Assembly: GCA_001798135.1 (NCBI GenBank)
Contig: MGRJ01000024.1
Coordinates: 220,942-284,941, forward strand
Length of the DNA: 64,000 bases
Direction: 5' to 3'
DNA from: Deltaproteobacteria bacterium RIFCSPHIGHO2_02_FULL_40_28
Lineage (GTDB): Bacteria; UBA10199; 2-12-FULL-40-28
The translations under genes were made by a program, and so were the position numbers. The notes beneath the pieces were generated by a model, which was not told the DNA's origin, searched no databases, and saw nothing but the letters and a program-made list of their open reading frames with translations. Below are positions 15,977-24,141 of the stretch, in pieces; positions within the stretch are counted from its first letter, which is position 1; every line of letters begins with the position of its first letter.

Positions 15977-18393
15977 TATTTACTGGTCTCCTCTGGAATA
16001 CGCATTCCATAGAAAGAGCGATAAACAAAAACAAGGGCCACCAATAATAAAGCAATGCCAATGCCCCATTTTAGATGGGTGTTGGTTAAGGTAACGGCAA
16101 TCTCAACAGCTAACAAACCAAAGAGAGTTGTAAATTTAATAACGGGATTGAGGGCTACCGAAGAAGTATCTTTAAAGGGATCGCCTACGGTATCACCTAC
16201 AACAGTTGCAGCATGAAGAGCTGTGCCTTTTTCACGAAGCTCGGTTTCAACAATTTTTTTGGCATTATCCCAGGCACCACCCGCATTTGCCATAAAAATG
16301 GCTTGGTAGAGACCAAAGAAGGCCATGGCTACCAGATAACCAATAAAGAAATAAGGGTTAAAAAAGGCAAGCCCCAGAGCTAAGCAAAAAATAACGATGA
16401 AAATATTGACCATTCCTTTTTGTGCATAGATGGTGCAAATCTCAACCACTTTTTTGCTATCTTCAATCGAAGCTGTATGGGCATCAAGTTTTATATTGTT
16501 TTTGATGTAGACCACAGCGCGATAAGATCCGGTTACTACAGCTTGGATAGCTGCCCCTGTAAACCAATAAATAACGGCACCTCCCATGAGGAGTCCCAAA
16601 ATCACTTCTGCTCGAACAAGACTTAAGTTGGCAATGACATTGCCATAGAGACGCTCTAAGAGGAGGATAATTCCAAAAACCATGGTGGTAGCACCTACAA
16701 CAGCTGTGCCAATGAGCATGGGTTTAGCTGTGGCTTTAAAGGTGTTTCCAGCTCCATCTCCTTTTTCCAAGGCCATTTTGGCATCTTCAAAATTAACATC
16801 AATACCAAATTCTTTTTTGATGTTTTGTTTAATATTGGGAATAGATTCAATACGTGAAAGTTCGTATACCGATTGAGCATTGTCGGTTACGGGTCCAAAG
16901 CTATCAACAGCAATGGTAACGGGCCCCATTCCTAAAAATCCAAAAGCCACAAGACCAAATGAAAAAATAGGAAGGGCAAAAGCAAGCTCAGCAGGCATGA
17001 CAGCTGCCAGAGAAGGATGCTGTGACATGTAGTAAGCCATACACATGAGGGACATGATAAGGAGGCCTTGCCAGAAAGCCGAAAAATTACCCGCAACTAA
17101 TCCTGATAAAATATTAAGTGAGGCTCCTCCTTGACGGGAAGAGGTAACCACTTCTTTTACATGTCTTGAATTTGTGCTGGTGAATATTTTTGTAAACTCA
17201 GGAATTAACGCTCCTGCAGCGGTTCCGCAAGAAATAATAATTGCTAATACCCACCAAAGATCACCATAGTTTTTAAGTAAAGTCTTGCTGGCTACAAAAG
17301 TAACTGCAATTGAAATGAGTGAAGTAATCCAGACAAGATTGGTAAGGGGATGTTCGAGATTGATATCTTTTTTTCCACCATAAAGGGCTTTGCTTAAGGC
17401 GCTATTAATAAAATAAGCACCCAAAGAGGTAAGAATCATGAGGATGCGCATCACAAAAATCCATACAATAAGTTCTGCACACATTTGCCCATTATCAACG
17501 AGTGCCAAAGCCAAAAATGTAATGAGTGCAACCCCTGTAACCCCATAGGTTTCAAAGCCATCGGCTGTAGGGCCTACGCTATCTCCAGCGTTATCACCCG
17601 TACAATCTGCAATAACACCAGGATTTTTAGGATCATCTTCGGGAAGCTTGAAGAAAATTTTCATCAAGTCCGATCCAATGTCGGCAATTTTTGTAAAAAT
17701 ACCACCACAGATACGAAGCACGCTGGCTCCAAGGGATTCACCAATGGCAAAACCAATGAAACAGGGCCCAGCTAGGTGTGATGGGAGGAAAACCAAGATG
17801 CAAATCATGAAAAAGAGTTCTACACTCACTAAAAGTAATCCAACGCTCATGCCCGCTTGAAGTGGAATATTAAAAATATCCATGGTTGGTTTGTAGAGAG
17901 AGGCAAAAGCAGTTCGCGAATTAGCCTGGGTATTAATTCGAATACCAAACCATGCAACTCCATAGGATCCTAAAACACCAAGAATAGATGATGCGAGGAT
18001 GATCGCTAAATTGTTAAGAGGGGCATGTTGCAGAACACCAAAATAATAAGAAATACAAACCGCAATGAGAACCCATAAATAAGTTAAAAATTTTCCCTGT
18101 TGTGTGAGATAGGTTTTGCAAGTTTCCCAAATGGTTTGTGAAACATCGCGCATGGATTGGTGAACAGGAAGATTTTTAGTTTGAATGTATTGGTAAATAC
18201 CAAAGACAAGCCCAATCACGCAAATCCAGAGACCCGAATGCATCAAAGCTGTTCCTGTCCATAGTTTATTTCCAATAAGAAAAGAAACTGTTGAGAGATC
18301 GGGAAGACGAATGTCGGCTTCACTGGCCCACAGTTTTGGGCTGAGTAAGGCTAGGATTAAAGTAAAAAATCCACTCACATGCTTCAATTGCAT
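15976..18393 (-). CDS. hppA: Membrane-bound ion-translocating pyrophosphatase
   Basis: 805 residues from the ATG at 18393, six bases after GGAGGT; a TTG at 18405 is less likely. The polytopic protein has the paired Asp-rich pyrophosphate sites: GVIADCTGDNAGDSVGPTADGFETYG in the first half and GGAWDNAKKIVETE...HAATVVGDTVGDPFKDTSSVALNPVIK in the second, plus GPVTDNAQSVYELS. It couples pyrophosphate hydrolysis to H+ or Na+ export. The protein begins with a signal-like segment (FFTLILALLSPKLWASEADI). The DNAGDSVGPTADGFETYG wording differs from the common DNVGDNVGDxAGMGADLFESY, which marks a divergent subgroup. First gene of a coupled run with srkA and ettA. Confidence 0.95.
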   Translation of the reverse strand: MQLKHVSGFFTLILALLSPKLWASEADIRLPDLSTVSFLIGNKLWTGTALMHSGLWICVIGLVFGIYQYIQTKNLPVHQSMRDVSQTIWETCKTYLTQQGKFLTYLWVLIAVCISYYFGVLQHAPLNNLAIILASSILGVLGSYGVAWFGIRINTQANSRTAFASLYKPTMDIFNIPLQAGMSVGLLLVSVELFFMICILVFLPSHLAGPCFIGFAIGESLGASVLRICGGIFTKIADIGSDLMKIFFKLPEDDPKNPGVIADCTGDNAGDSVGPTADGFETYGVTGVALITFLALALVDNGQMCAELIVWIFVMRILMILTSLGAYFINSALSKALYGGKKDINLEHPLTNLVWITSLISIAVTFVASKTLLKNYGDLWWVLAIIISCGTAAGALIPEFTKIFTSTNSRHVKEVVTSSRQGGASLNILSGLVAGNFSAFWQGLLIMSLMCMAYYMSQHPSLAAVMPAELAFALPIFSFGLVAFGFLGMGPVTIAVDSFGPVTDNAQSVYELSRIESIPNIKQNIKKEFGIDVNFEDAKMALEKGDGAGNTFKATAKPMLIGTAVVGATTMVFGIILLLERLYGNVIANLSLVRAEVILGLLMGGAVIYWFTGAAIQAVVTGSYRAVVYIKNNIKLDAHTASIEDSKKVVEICTIYAQKGMVNIFIVIFCLALGLAFFNPYFFIGYLVAMAFFGLYQAIFMANAGGAWDNAKKIVETELREKGTALHAATVVGDTVGDPFKDTSSVALNPVIKFTTLFGLLAVEIAVTLTNTHLKWGIGIALLLVALVFVYRSFYGMRIPEETSK

Positions 18394-18483
18394 TTTGACC
18401 TCCAAAAATTAAAACCTAATAAAATTCACAGGTTGACGGGTGGTATCACAAAACTTACTGTGAGGTCAAATCCAAAGATCATG

Positions 18484-18584
18484 AAAGGAGGGAAGGGGTG
18501 CTCTGAAGGGACCGAGGACTGTCTGACGAGCCTTCGGGCGAGGAGTTCCGCAGGGCCCTGAAGAGTATCCCTTCCCTCCTTCCT
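18484..18584. other. Large structured hairpin, possible non-coding RNA or mobile palindrome
   Basis: AGGAGGGAAGGG (18486-18497) pairs perfectly with CCCTTCCCTCCT (18569-18580), and the pairing continues inward through GTGCTCT/AGAGTAT with G-U wobbles to give about 19 bp. An internal AGGG/CCCT helix follows, and near 18530 a GCC-TTCG-GGC hairpin with a stable tetraloop. It lies between the divided minus-strand genes dedA (downstream) and hppA (upstream region). It is too elaborate for a simple terminator. It could be a structured RNA, a REP/MITE element, or part of the hppA upstream region. Confidence 0.45.
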
Positions 18585-19229
18585 TTATTTACTTCTTTGA
18601 GTTTTCAGTATTTCGATTACAGCCGGAAGAAGCGAAATAACGATGATGGCCATAATCACAATGGAGAAATTATTTTTAACAACGGGGATATTTCCAAAAT
18701 AATATCCTGCTAGTAAAAAAAGTGAAATCCAAGCGATGGTACCCAAAACACTAAAGGTAAGGAAAAGTTTATACTTCATGATTCCCACACCCGCAACAAA
18801 GGGTGCAAAGGTTCTAATGATGGGAAGAAAGCGGCCTAAAACAATGGTTTTAGCTCCATATTTTTCGTAAAAATTTTGGGTTTTGAAAAGATATTTTTTT
18901 TTAATCCAGCGTGTTTCCTTTGAAAAAACTTTGGAACCAATAAATCGTCCTATCCAGTAGTTAGACGAATCACCCATGATGGCTGCTAGAGTGAGCAAGA
19001 AAATTAATGAATGAATTTGTAAGGGAGAATGGGAAGCCGCCGATAAAGCACCAATTGCAAATAAAAGGGAATCTCCTGGTAGAAAAGGGGTAACCACCAA
19101 CCCTGTTTCACAAAAGATAACAAGAAAAAGAAAAACATACATCCAAGGGCCAGTTAAAGCAATCCACTGGTTTAAATAGATATCTATGTGCAGAACAAGA
19201 TCGATAAATTGAAAAAAGTAAGAGGTCAT
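18585..19229 (-). CDS. DedA family membrane protein
   Basis: 214 residues with the DedA signature: FLVIFCETGLVVTPFLPGDSLLFAIGAL near the N-terminus, DSSNYWIGRFIGSKVF, and YGAKTIVLGRFLPIIRTFAPFVAGVGIMKYKLFLTFSVLG, including the conserved GRFxPxxR. DedA proteins are inner-membrane proteins implicated in lipid-carrier (undecaprenyl phosphate) recycling and membrane homeostasis. The ATG overlaps the stop of the upstream GST-like gene (ATGA, 19226-19229). Confidence 0.94.
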   Translation of the reverse strand: MTSYFFQFIDLVLHIDIYLNQWIALTGPWMYVFLFLVIFCETGLVVTPFLPGDSLLFAIGALSAASHSPLQIHSLIFLLTLAAIMGDSSNYWIGRFIGSKVFSKETRWIKKKYLFKTQNFYEKYGAKTIVLGRFLPIIRTFAPFVAGVGIMKYKLFLTFSVLGTIAWISLFLLAGYYFGNIPVVKNNFSIVIMAIIVISLLPAVIEILKTQRSK

Positions 19230-19960
19230 CTGAATTGTTTATAAATCCAATTTACCCAGGGTGCAACTGGAGTATTTTTATATTCAGAGCGTAATTCAAG
19301 AAGTGTAGGAGGCCATTCTTTTTCTTTTGGCCAAATAAAGGGATGTTTTTCTGGGAAAAAAAGGGGAGCTAAAAGAGTTGCTGCTGTTAAATCGGCCCTT
19401 GAAAAAGAATCACCCACTAAAAAAGATCCTTCGGTTAATCTTAAATTAATGCGAGCCAAAGCATTACGCAAACGTGCTAGCGAGCGTGCAGCTGACTCGG
19501 GATTAATGCGCATTTGTTTTGTCATGGCTTTTTTTATGAGGGGCCAAAGAAGCCAGAATAAACACTTTTGAAAAAAACCAAGTCCTTGGGTGAGTGAATA
19601 GGTGGCTAGTTTTCGTCTAGGGAGAATATGAAAATAAAAGTAACGTCTTAAGTGAATACCCACATCTTCATCAAGATATTCTTCCCATTCAATAATTTCA
19701 TTATGATTTTTTTCATTATCTAGCGGTGGAGAGGGGTATTTATTTTCTAGATAATTTAGAATCTCAGTTGAATCTTGGATAATGGTATTTCCATCTTTTA
19801 AAACGGGGAGAGTTGTTTTAGGTGCAATACGCTTAACGTAAAAAAGATGAGGACCTGGGATAAGATTAATTACTTGGTAGGGAACTTTTTTGTAATCGAG
19901 TGCAAAACAAGCTTTTTCACAAAAATGCGAAAGTTTGAACTGATAGAGTAAGGTTTTCAC
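19226..19960 (-). CDS. Glutathione S-transferase family protein
   Basis: About 244 residues from a GTG at 19960; a TTG at 19996 would add 12 residues, and neither has a clear ribosome site. The N-terminal thioredoxin-like fold reads TLLYQFKLSHFCEKACFALDYKKVPYQVINL, then the substrate-binding TTLPVLKDGNTIIQDSTEILNYLENKYP with the cis-Pro and the glutathione-binding QDST. The C-terminal helical domain has LTEGSFLVGDSFSRADLTAATLLAPL. The thiol at the active site is SHFCEK. Cytosolic; substrate unknown. It is co-transcribed with dedA. Confidence 0.88.
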   Translation of the reverse strand: MKTLLYQFKLSHFCEKACFALDYKKVPYQVINLIPGPHLFYVKRIAPKTTLPVLKDGNTIIQDSTEILNYLENKYPSPPLDNEKNHNEIIEWEEYLDEDVGIHLRRYFYFHILPRRKLATYSLTQGLGFFQKCLFWLLWPLIKKAMTKQMRINPESAARSLARLRNALARINLRLTEGSFLVGDSFSRADLTAATLLAPLFFPEKHPFIWPKEKEWPPTLLELRSEYKNTPVAPWVNWIYKQFR

Positions 19961-20055
19961 AAGTGATGAGTGTATGTTAAGCACATGAGGAATCAAATAG
20001 AAAAATCTTGATTAGCTTATAAGTTTAAAATATAGCTCCTCCAACACTTTCTTAA

Positions 20056-20442
20056 TTTTATTCTCATTTTTTTATTCGTAAAAAATTAATTTTGGTTAGC
20101 AGCAATCCCTTAGAAGCAAAAAAGAAAGGAATCAAACTTTGGATTTGGGATCTTATTTTTTATGGTACTTTTGGTATTGTAATTACCAGTTCAGTGCAAT
20201 TAGGAGGCATTCTTTTAGTATTTTCTATTTTAATTGTACCAGCTCTTTTATCTCGTTTAATAGTATCTAGCTGGAAAATGCGTCTGATATGGGGTTGGAT
20301 TATCGGTAGTTTCTTAAGTATTTTTGGTCTTTTTATTTCTTTAAAGTTAGATACCCCAACAGGTTCTACTTTAGTTGCTCTTTTTGGAATAAGCCTTTTT
20401 GTGTGTATTTTAATGCGTCAGATCATGAAAGTTAAAATATAG
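20056..20442 (+). pseudogene. Remnant of a metal (Zn/Mn-type) ABC transporter permease, C-terminal third
   Basis: The frame reads RKKLILVSSNPLEAKKKGIKLWIWDLIFYGTFGIVITSSVQLGGILLVFSILIVPALLS, then LDTPTGSTLVALFG. This is the C-terminal part of ABC-3 family permeases (ZnuB/MntB type). A stop at 20053-20055 cuts the frame upstream, and no N-terminal half, ATPase or binding protein is visible. The first usable start (TTG at 20092) falls in the middle of a conserved segment. I read it as a decayed gene rather than a functional small protein. Confidence 0.7.
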
Positions 20443-20564
20443 TGTTCTTATTATCTCTATTTTTAAATAATTAAAATAGTTATTATTAATAATAACATAT
20501 ATTTATAAAAATTAGTGTGTTCCTAAGAACACTAAAAATATTAGTTTATCTTGATTTAGAACAC
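20442..20564. promoter_or_regulatory. Operator cluster upstream of the TIGR02147 gene
   Basis: GTGTTC occurs at 20442-20447 and 20517-20522, and its complement GAACAC at 20527-20532 and 20559-20564. The middle two form the dyad GTGTTC-CTAA-GAACAC. Separately, 20479-20496 is a perfect 18-base AT palindrome (GTTATTATT/AATAATAAC). The last half-site falls in the promoter spacer, which suggests repression by a DNA-binding protein, possibly the adjacent gene product. Confidence 0.55.
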
Positions 20565-20579
20565 AATCCTAGTTACACT
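20551..20579 (+). promoter_or_regulatory. Candidate promoter of the TIGR02147 gene
   Basis: TTGATT (20551-20556), exactly 17 bases, then TACACT (20574-20579). The predicted start falls at about the ATG (20586). No Shine-Dalgarno site is present, so the message may be leaderless. Confidence 0.45.
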
Positions 20580-20585
20580 TGAAAC

Positions 20586-21434
20586 ATGAAAGCCAAGTCT
20601 AACAATCAGGAAGTTAACTTATACACCTATACAGACTATCGTATTTACCTTAAAGTTTGGTATGTAGCCACCAAACAAATAAGTCCTTCTTCATCCTATC
20701 GTTCTTTTGCCAAGCGGGCTGGATTTAAAACAAGTAATTTTTTATGGCTGGTGATTCAAGGAAAGAGAAATCTCACTGAAGACAGTATTCAAAAAATTTG
20801 CAGGGGTTTAAATCTTAATAAACAGGAACAAGATTATTTTCGTAACCTTGTTTATTTTAATCAATCAACTACCAATGATGATCGTGTTCATTATTACGAG
20901 CATATGTTGCAATCACGTAAGCTGGCTACTCAAGGGGATATTGAGAAAAAGCAATATGAATATTATACAACTTGGTATCACCCTGTAGTGCGGGAATTAG
21001 TTGCTCATTCAAAGCATGGGCATGATCCCGAATGGATTGCCAAAAAAATTTCACCTTCTATTACTTCAGCACAAGTGATAAAATCTATCTCATTACTTGC
21101 AGAACTAGGATTTATTAAAAAGAAAAAAAATGGGGGATGGACTCAAACAGAAACTATTTTAAGTACTGGTCCTGAATTAGTTTCTACCATTGTTCATAAC
21201 TATCATAAAAGCCTTCTTCATTTAACACAAACTGTGCTGGATCAGGTTTCTATGAAAAACCGTGATATTAGCTCTTTAACTCTTGGAGTTAAAAAAGAAC
21301 GCATTCCTCAGGTCATGAAAATGGTAAGAAATTTCAGACAAGAAGTTTTAAAATTAGTGTCACAAGATACAGAACCCGAAGAGGTGGTTTTACTGAATTT
21401 ACAATTTTTCCCGGTAACACAAATGGGAGAGTAA
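20586..21434 (+). CDS. TIGR02147 family protein
   Basis: 282 residues. The N-terminal YTDYRIYLKVWYVATKQISPSSSYRSFAKRAGFKTSNFLWLVIQGKRNLTEDSIQKICRGLNLNKQEQDYFRNLVYFNQ is the hallmark of TIGR02147, a family expanded in Fibrobacter and Bdellovibrio-like bacteria. That region is Cro/XRE-like and predicted to bind DNA. A second helical winged domain (IAKKISPSITSAQVIKSISLLAELGFIKKKKNGGW) follows, as does TLGVKKERIPQVMKMVRNFRQEVL. Function is unproven; the helix-turn-helix reading suggests a regulator. It precedes a lipoprotein gene by 12 bases, a common pairing for this family. Its upstream region carries repeated GTGTTC/GAACAC half-sites. Confidence 0.88.
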   Translation: MKAKSNNQEVNLYTYTDYRIYLKVWYVATKQISPSSSYRSFAKRAGFKTSNFLWLVIQGKRNLTEDSIQKICRGLNLNKQEQDYFRNLVYFNQSTTNDDRVHYYEHMLQSRKLATQGDIEKKQYEYYTTWYHPVVRELVAHSKHGHDPEWIAKKISPSITSAQVIKSISLLAELGFIKKKKNGGWTQTETILSTGPELVSTIVHNYHKSLLHLTQTVLDQVSMKNRDISSLTLGVKKERIPQVMKMVRNFRQEVLKLVSQDTEPEEVVLLNLQFFPVTQMGE

Positions 21435-21446
21435 AAAGGAGGCTTT

Positions 21447-22634
21447 ATGAATTTTAAACAAATACTTTATGTTTTATTGATAGTTCCCATGCTTTTTATT
21501 TCTTGCGCCTCGAGTGAAGAAGGGGGGACAGAAACAGGCAATACCGAAGCTGGAGGAACTATCCCTAGCAGAGTAAGTTCTGCGGCTTCAAACTTGGTGC
21601 CGGATATTAGAGATTCGGCTATTAGTTCATCACTTGCATTGACCAAGGCTGTTACTTATTCTTCGAGTACGAATTGGTTGACCTATCTTGATTCTACTAA
21701 TGCCTATGTTTTAACAGACGTTTTTGGTGACCCAGATGAAACACCACAGGTGGTGACCAAAATTCGTATTCTTGTAGAACAATTTGGAAATTCCCTGGAA
21801 ACTCTTTTAGCAACAGATCCAGATATTAACTGCACAGGGGCTACGGTTTTAACTGATGCGGCAACAACTGAATTAGCTTTTTATGATGAAATCACTAATG
21901 GAACCACTGGTGATAGAGATTTTGATTGTGTGACAGAAGAAGATTCTGAAACTACTGTTTATGGAGAAAATTCTTCTGGCACCTTAAGGATTGCCATTAT
22001 GTCGGATACTTCTGAAACTAATACAGAAGAAGTGGCAACCCGTGGTGATACCCGTCGTATTCGCTCTGTTACTTATGCTACTTATCATGAGGCCAGTGAA
22101 TCCAGCGAAACAGTTGGTTACTTAGATCTTCAATATGCTCAATCCACAGACTACAATGGTGTTGATGATGCATTTGCTACAAGTGACGATGTTATTTTTA
22201 AGAGCCGCAGTCGTATTGTAGGACGAGTTATTTTTGATTTGTTAGGAGAGGCTAGTCAAGCCTTTGGTGATTTTACGGTAACCAAAGTGGATGTTTCTGG
22301 AGGAACCACAACTGTTACACAAACCCTGGGACGTGGGGAATTAACAGATGCTGGTTATTCTTTGTTTAATATCAATAGTGATGTAAGTAGTTTGTCTTCT
22401 ATTCCAGGAACTTTTTGTATTCAAACTCCTGATGGTACAGATGATGTTCCTGCTATTGCCGATTCTTCAAATTGCACATCCTATGAAACAAACTATGCCT
22501 GGGGTTCTACTGCCTTTCCTTATACGCTCTCGCCTTCTATTGAACAGGATTTTGATGACAGAGCTTTCTTTGAAAATGACAGCACTGATATGATTGCAAG
22601 TGATGAGAGTAACTTTACTATTCCCACCTATTAA
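21447..22634 (+). CDS. Lipoprotein of unknown function
   Basis: 395 residues. A strong AAGGAGG ribosome site precedes the ATG. MNFKQILYVLLIVPMLFISCASS is a type II signal peptide with the lipid-attachment Cys at residue 20. The mature protein is rich in Ser, Thr, Asp and Glu, starts with a flexible EEGGTETGNTEAGG linker and has no recognised domain. Repeated acidic turns such as DYNGVDDAFATSDDV could bind calcium, but that is speculative. It is transcribed with the TIGR02147 gene, so a surface or periplasmic role controlled by that protein is inferred. Confidence 0.75.
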   Translation: MNFKQILYVLLIVPMLFISCASSEEGGTETGNTEAGGTIPSRVSSAASNLVPDIRDSAISSSLALTKAVTYSSSTNWLTYLDSTNAYVLTDVFGDPDETPQVVTKIRILVEQFGNSLETLLATDPDINCTGATVLTDAATTELAFYDEITNGTTGDRDFDCVTEEDSETTVYGENSSGTLRIAIMSDTSETNTEEVATRGDTRRIRSVTYATYHEASESSETVGYLDLQYAQSTDYNGVDDAFATSDDVIFKSRSRIVGRVIFDLLGEASQAFGDFTVTKVDVSGGTTTVTQTLGRGELTDAGYSLFNINSDVSSLSSIPGTFCIQTPDGTDDVPAIADSSNCTSYETNYAWGSTAFPYTLSPSIEQDFDDRAFFENDSTDMIASDESNFTIPTY

Positions 22635-22646
22635 GGTGTGGATTGT

Positions 22647-22672
22647 TGGGCGTAGAAATATTTCTACGCCCA
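22647..22672. repeat. Perfect palindromic hairpin
   Basis: TGGGCGTAGAAA and its exact complement TTTCTACGCCCA enclose two bases (12-bp stem). It lies 13 bases after the lipoprotein stop. There is no U-run, so it resembles a dispersed palindromic repeat more than a classical terminator. Confidence 0.6.
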
Positions 22673-22718
22673 GCCATTTACATTGACATTGCCATCGTGC
22701 TTACGATACCCATCTTTC

Positions 22719-24140
22719 ATGTCTTTATCTCTGGAAAAACCCTTGTGTGTTGATTTAGATGGCACTCTTGTTTTGACAGATACTCTTCACGAATCTGTTT
22801 TTTTATTGCTCAGAAAAAATCTTTTTTATTTTTTCCCCTTAGTTTTCTGGTTGTTTAAAGGAGTGCCTGTTTTTAAAAAAGAAGTGATGCAAAGGAGCAG
22901 GCCCCGGGCTCACTTACTACCCTACCATGAAGAGTTAATGATCTATCTTAAACAAGAAAAAAATAAGGGTCGAAAATTAATTTTGGTAACCGGCACTAAT
23001 GAACTAATGGCGAGAGAGATTTCAGAACATGTGGGTTTATTTGATGAATGTTTGGCTAGTTCTATTTCTCAAAATTTAATAGGAGATGCTAAACATGTTC
23101 TTTTAGAAAAAAAGTTTGGCCCAAAGGGATTTGACTATATTGGCAATTCATGGTCCGATGTTGTGGTTTGGAGAGGTGCTCATCAATCTTTGCTGGTTTC
23201 CTCCTCAAAAAAATGGGCTCATAAAATTCATCGTCATGTGAATATAACTCATATTTTTATGAAAACAAATTTTGGCATTAAAGGTTTAATTAAACTATTA
23301 CGCTGTCATCAATGGGTTAAAAATGTTTTGATCATAGCTCCATTGATTTTAGCTCACAAGATAGGAGAGGGGGGGATTTGGCTTCATGCAGTTCAGGCTT
23401 TTTTTGCGATGAGTTTTTTATCTTCTTCTGTTTATATTGCCAATGATCTAATTGATTTAGAATCGGATCGAGCCCATGTTTCTAAGAAAAAACGTCCCAT
23501 AGCTGCTGGAACGATTACCCCATTAGAAGGTATTTTTTTCTTTCTTATTACTTTTGGTGTCTCTATTTTTCTTGCATGGGATTTTTCATGGAGGGTTTAT
23601 ATAGCTCTTGGATTTTATTTTGTCTTAGCCATGCTTTATTCGTTTTGGTTAAAGCGTCTTCTTTTGGCTGATGTAATTGTTTTAGCTGGCCTTTACTCAA
23701 GTCGTATTTTTATTGGTTCACAAGTTTTTTCTATTCCGCTTTCACCTTGGTTTATTGCTTTTTCTAGTTTCTTTTTCTTAAGTTTAGCTCTCGTTAAAAG
23801 ATATGCAGAGCTTCACAATATACAAAATGGGGAAGTTTTAGGTCGTGGATATAGGGCATCAGATAAACCCCTTGTGGCTTCCATGGGAATTGCTAGTGGA
23901 TATCTTGCTGTTTTAGTGTTGGCCCTCTATTTAAGTTCTCCCGAAGTTGTCCTGCTTTATTCTCGTCCTTATGCTCTCTGGCTTTTGTGTCCCTTATTTT
24001 TTTATTGGATTAGCCGTATTTGGCTTTTAACACATAGGGGCTTGATGCATGAAGATCCCATTGTGTTTGCGTTAAAAGATGCTGCTAGTTATATTTTTGT
24101 AATCCTTGTTGGATTGGTTCTTTTGGCTGGAGTGCTTTAG
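22719..24140 (+). CDS. HAD-UbiA fusion: polyprenyl-phosphate phosphoribosyltransferase-like enzyme
   Basis: About 473 residues from the ATG at 22719 (no clear ribosome site; an upstream TTG at 22683 is less likely). Residues 1-185 are a HAD phosphatase: VDLDGTLVLTDTL, LILVTGTNELMAREI and YIGNSWSDVVVWRGA. Residues about 190-473 are a polytopic UbiA prenyltransferase domain: LLRCHQWVKNVLIIAPL, ANDLIDLESDRAHVSKKKRPIAAG (NDxxDxxxD) and ADVIVLAGLYSSRIFIGS. This is the wording of decaprenyl-phosphate phosphoribose synthase (Rv3806c, NoeC). With the DprE1- and DprE2-like genes downstream, it probably loads ribose-5-phosphate onto a polyprenyl phosphate, and the HAD domain may remove the 5-phosphate (inference). 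Confidence 0.88.
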   Translation: MSLSLEKPLCVDLDGTLVLTDTLHESVFLLLRKNLFYFFPLVFWLFKGVPVFKKEVMQRSRPRAHLLPYHEELMIYLKQEKNKGRKLILVTGTNELMAREISEHVGLFDECLASSISQNLIGDAKHVLLEKKFGPKGFDYIGNSWSDVVVWRGAHQSLLVSSSKKWAHKIHRHVNITHIFMKTNFGIKGLIKLLRCHQWVKNVLIIAPLILAHKIGEGGIWLHAVQAFFAMSFLSSSVYIANDLIDLESDRAHVSKKKRPIAAGTITPLEGIFFFLITFGVSIFLAWDFSWRVYIALGFYFVLAMLYSFWLKRLLLADVIVLAGLYSSRIFIGSQVFSIPLSPWFIAFSSFFFLSLALVKRYAELHNIQNGEVLGRGYRASDKPLVASMGIASGYLAVLVLALYLSSPEVVLLYSRPYALWLLCPLFFYWISRIWLLTHRGLMHEDPIVFALKDAASYIFVILVGLVLLAGVL

Positions 24141-24141
24141 T

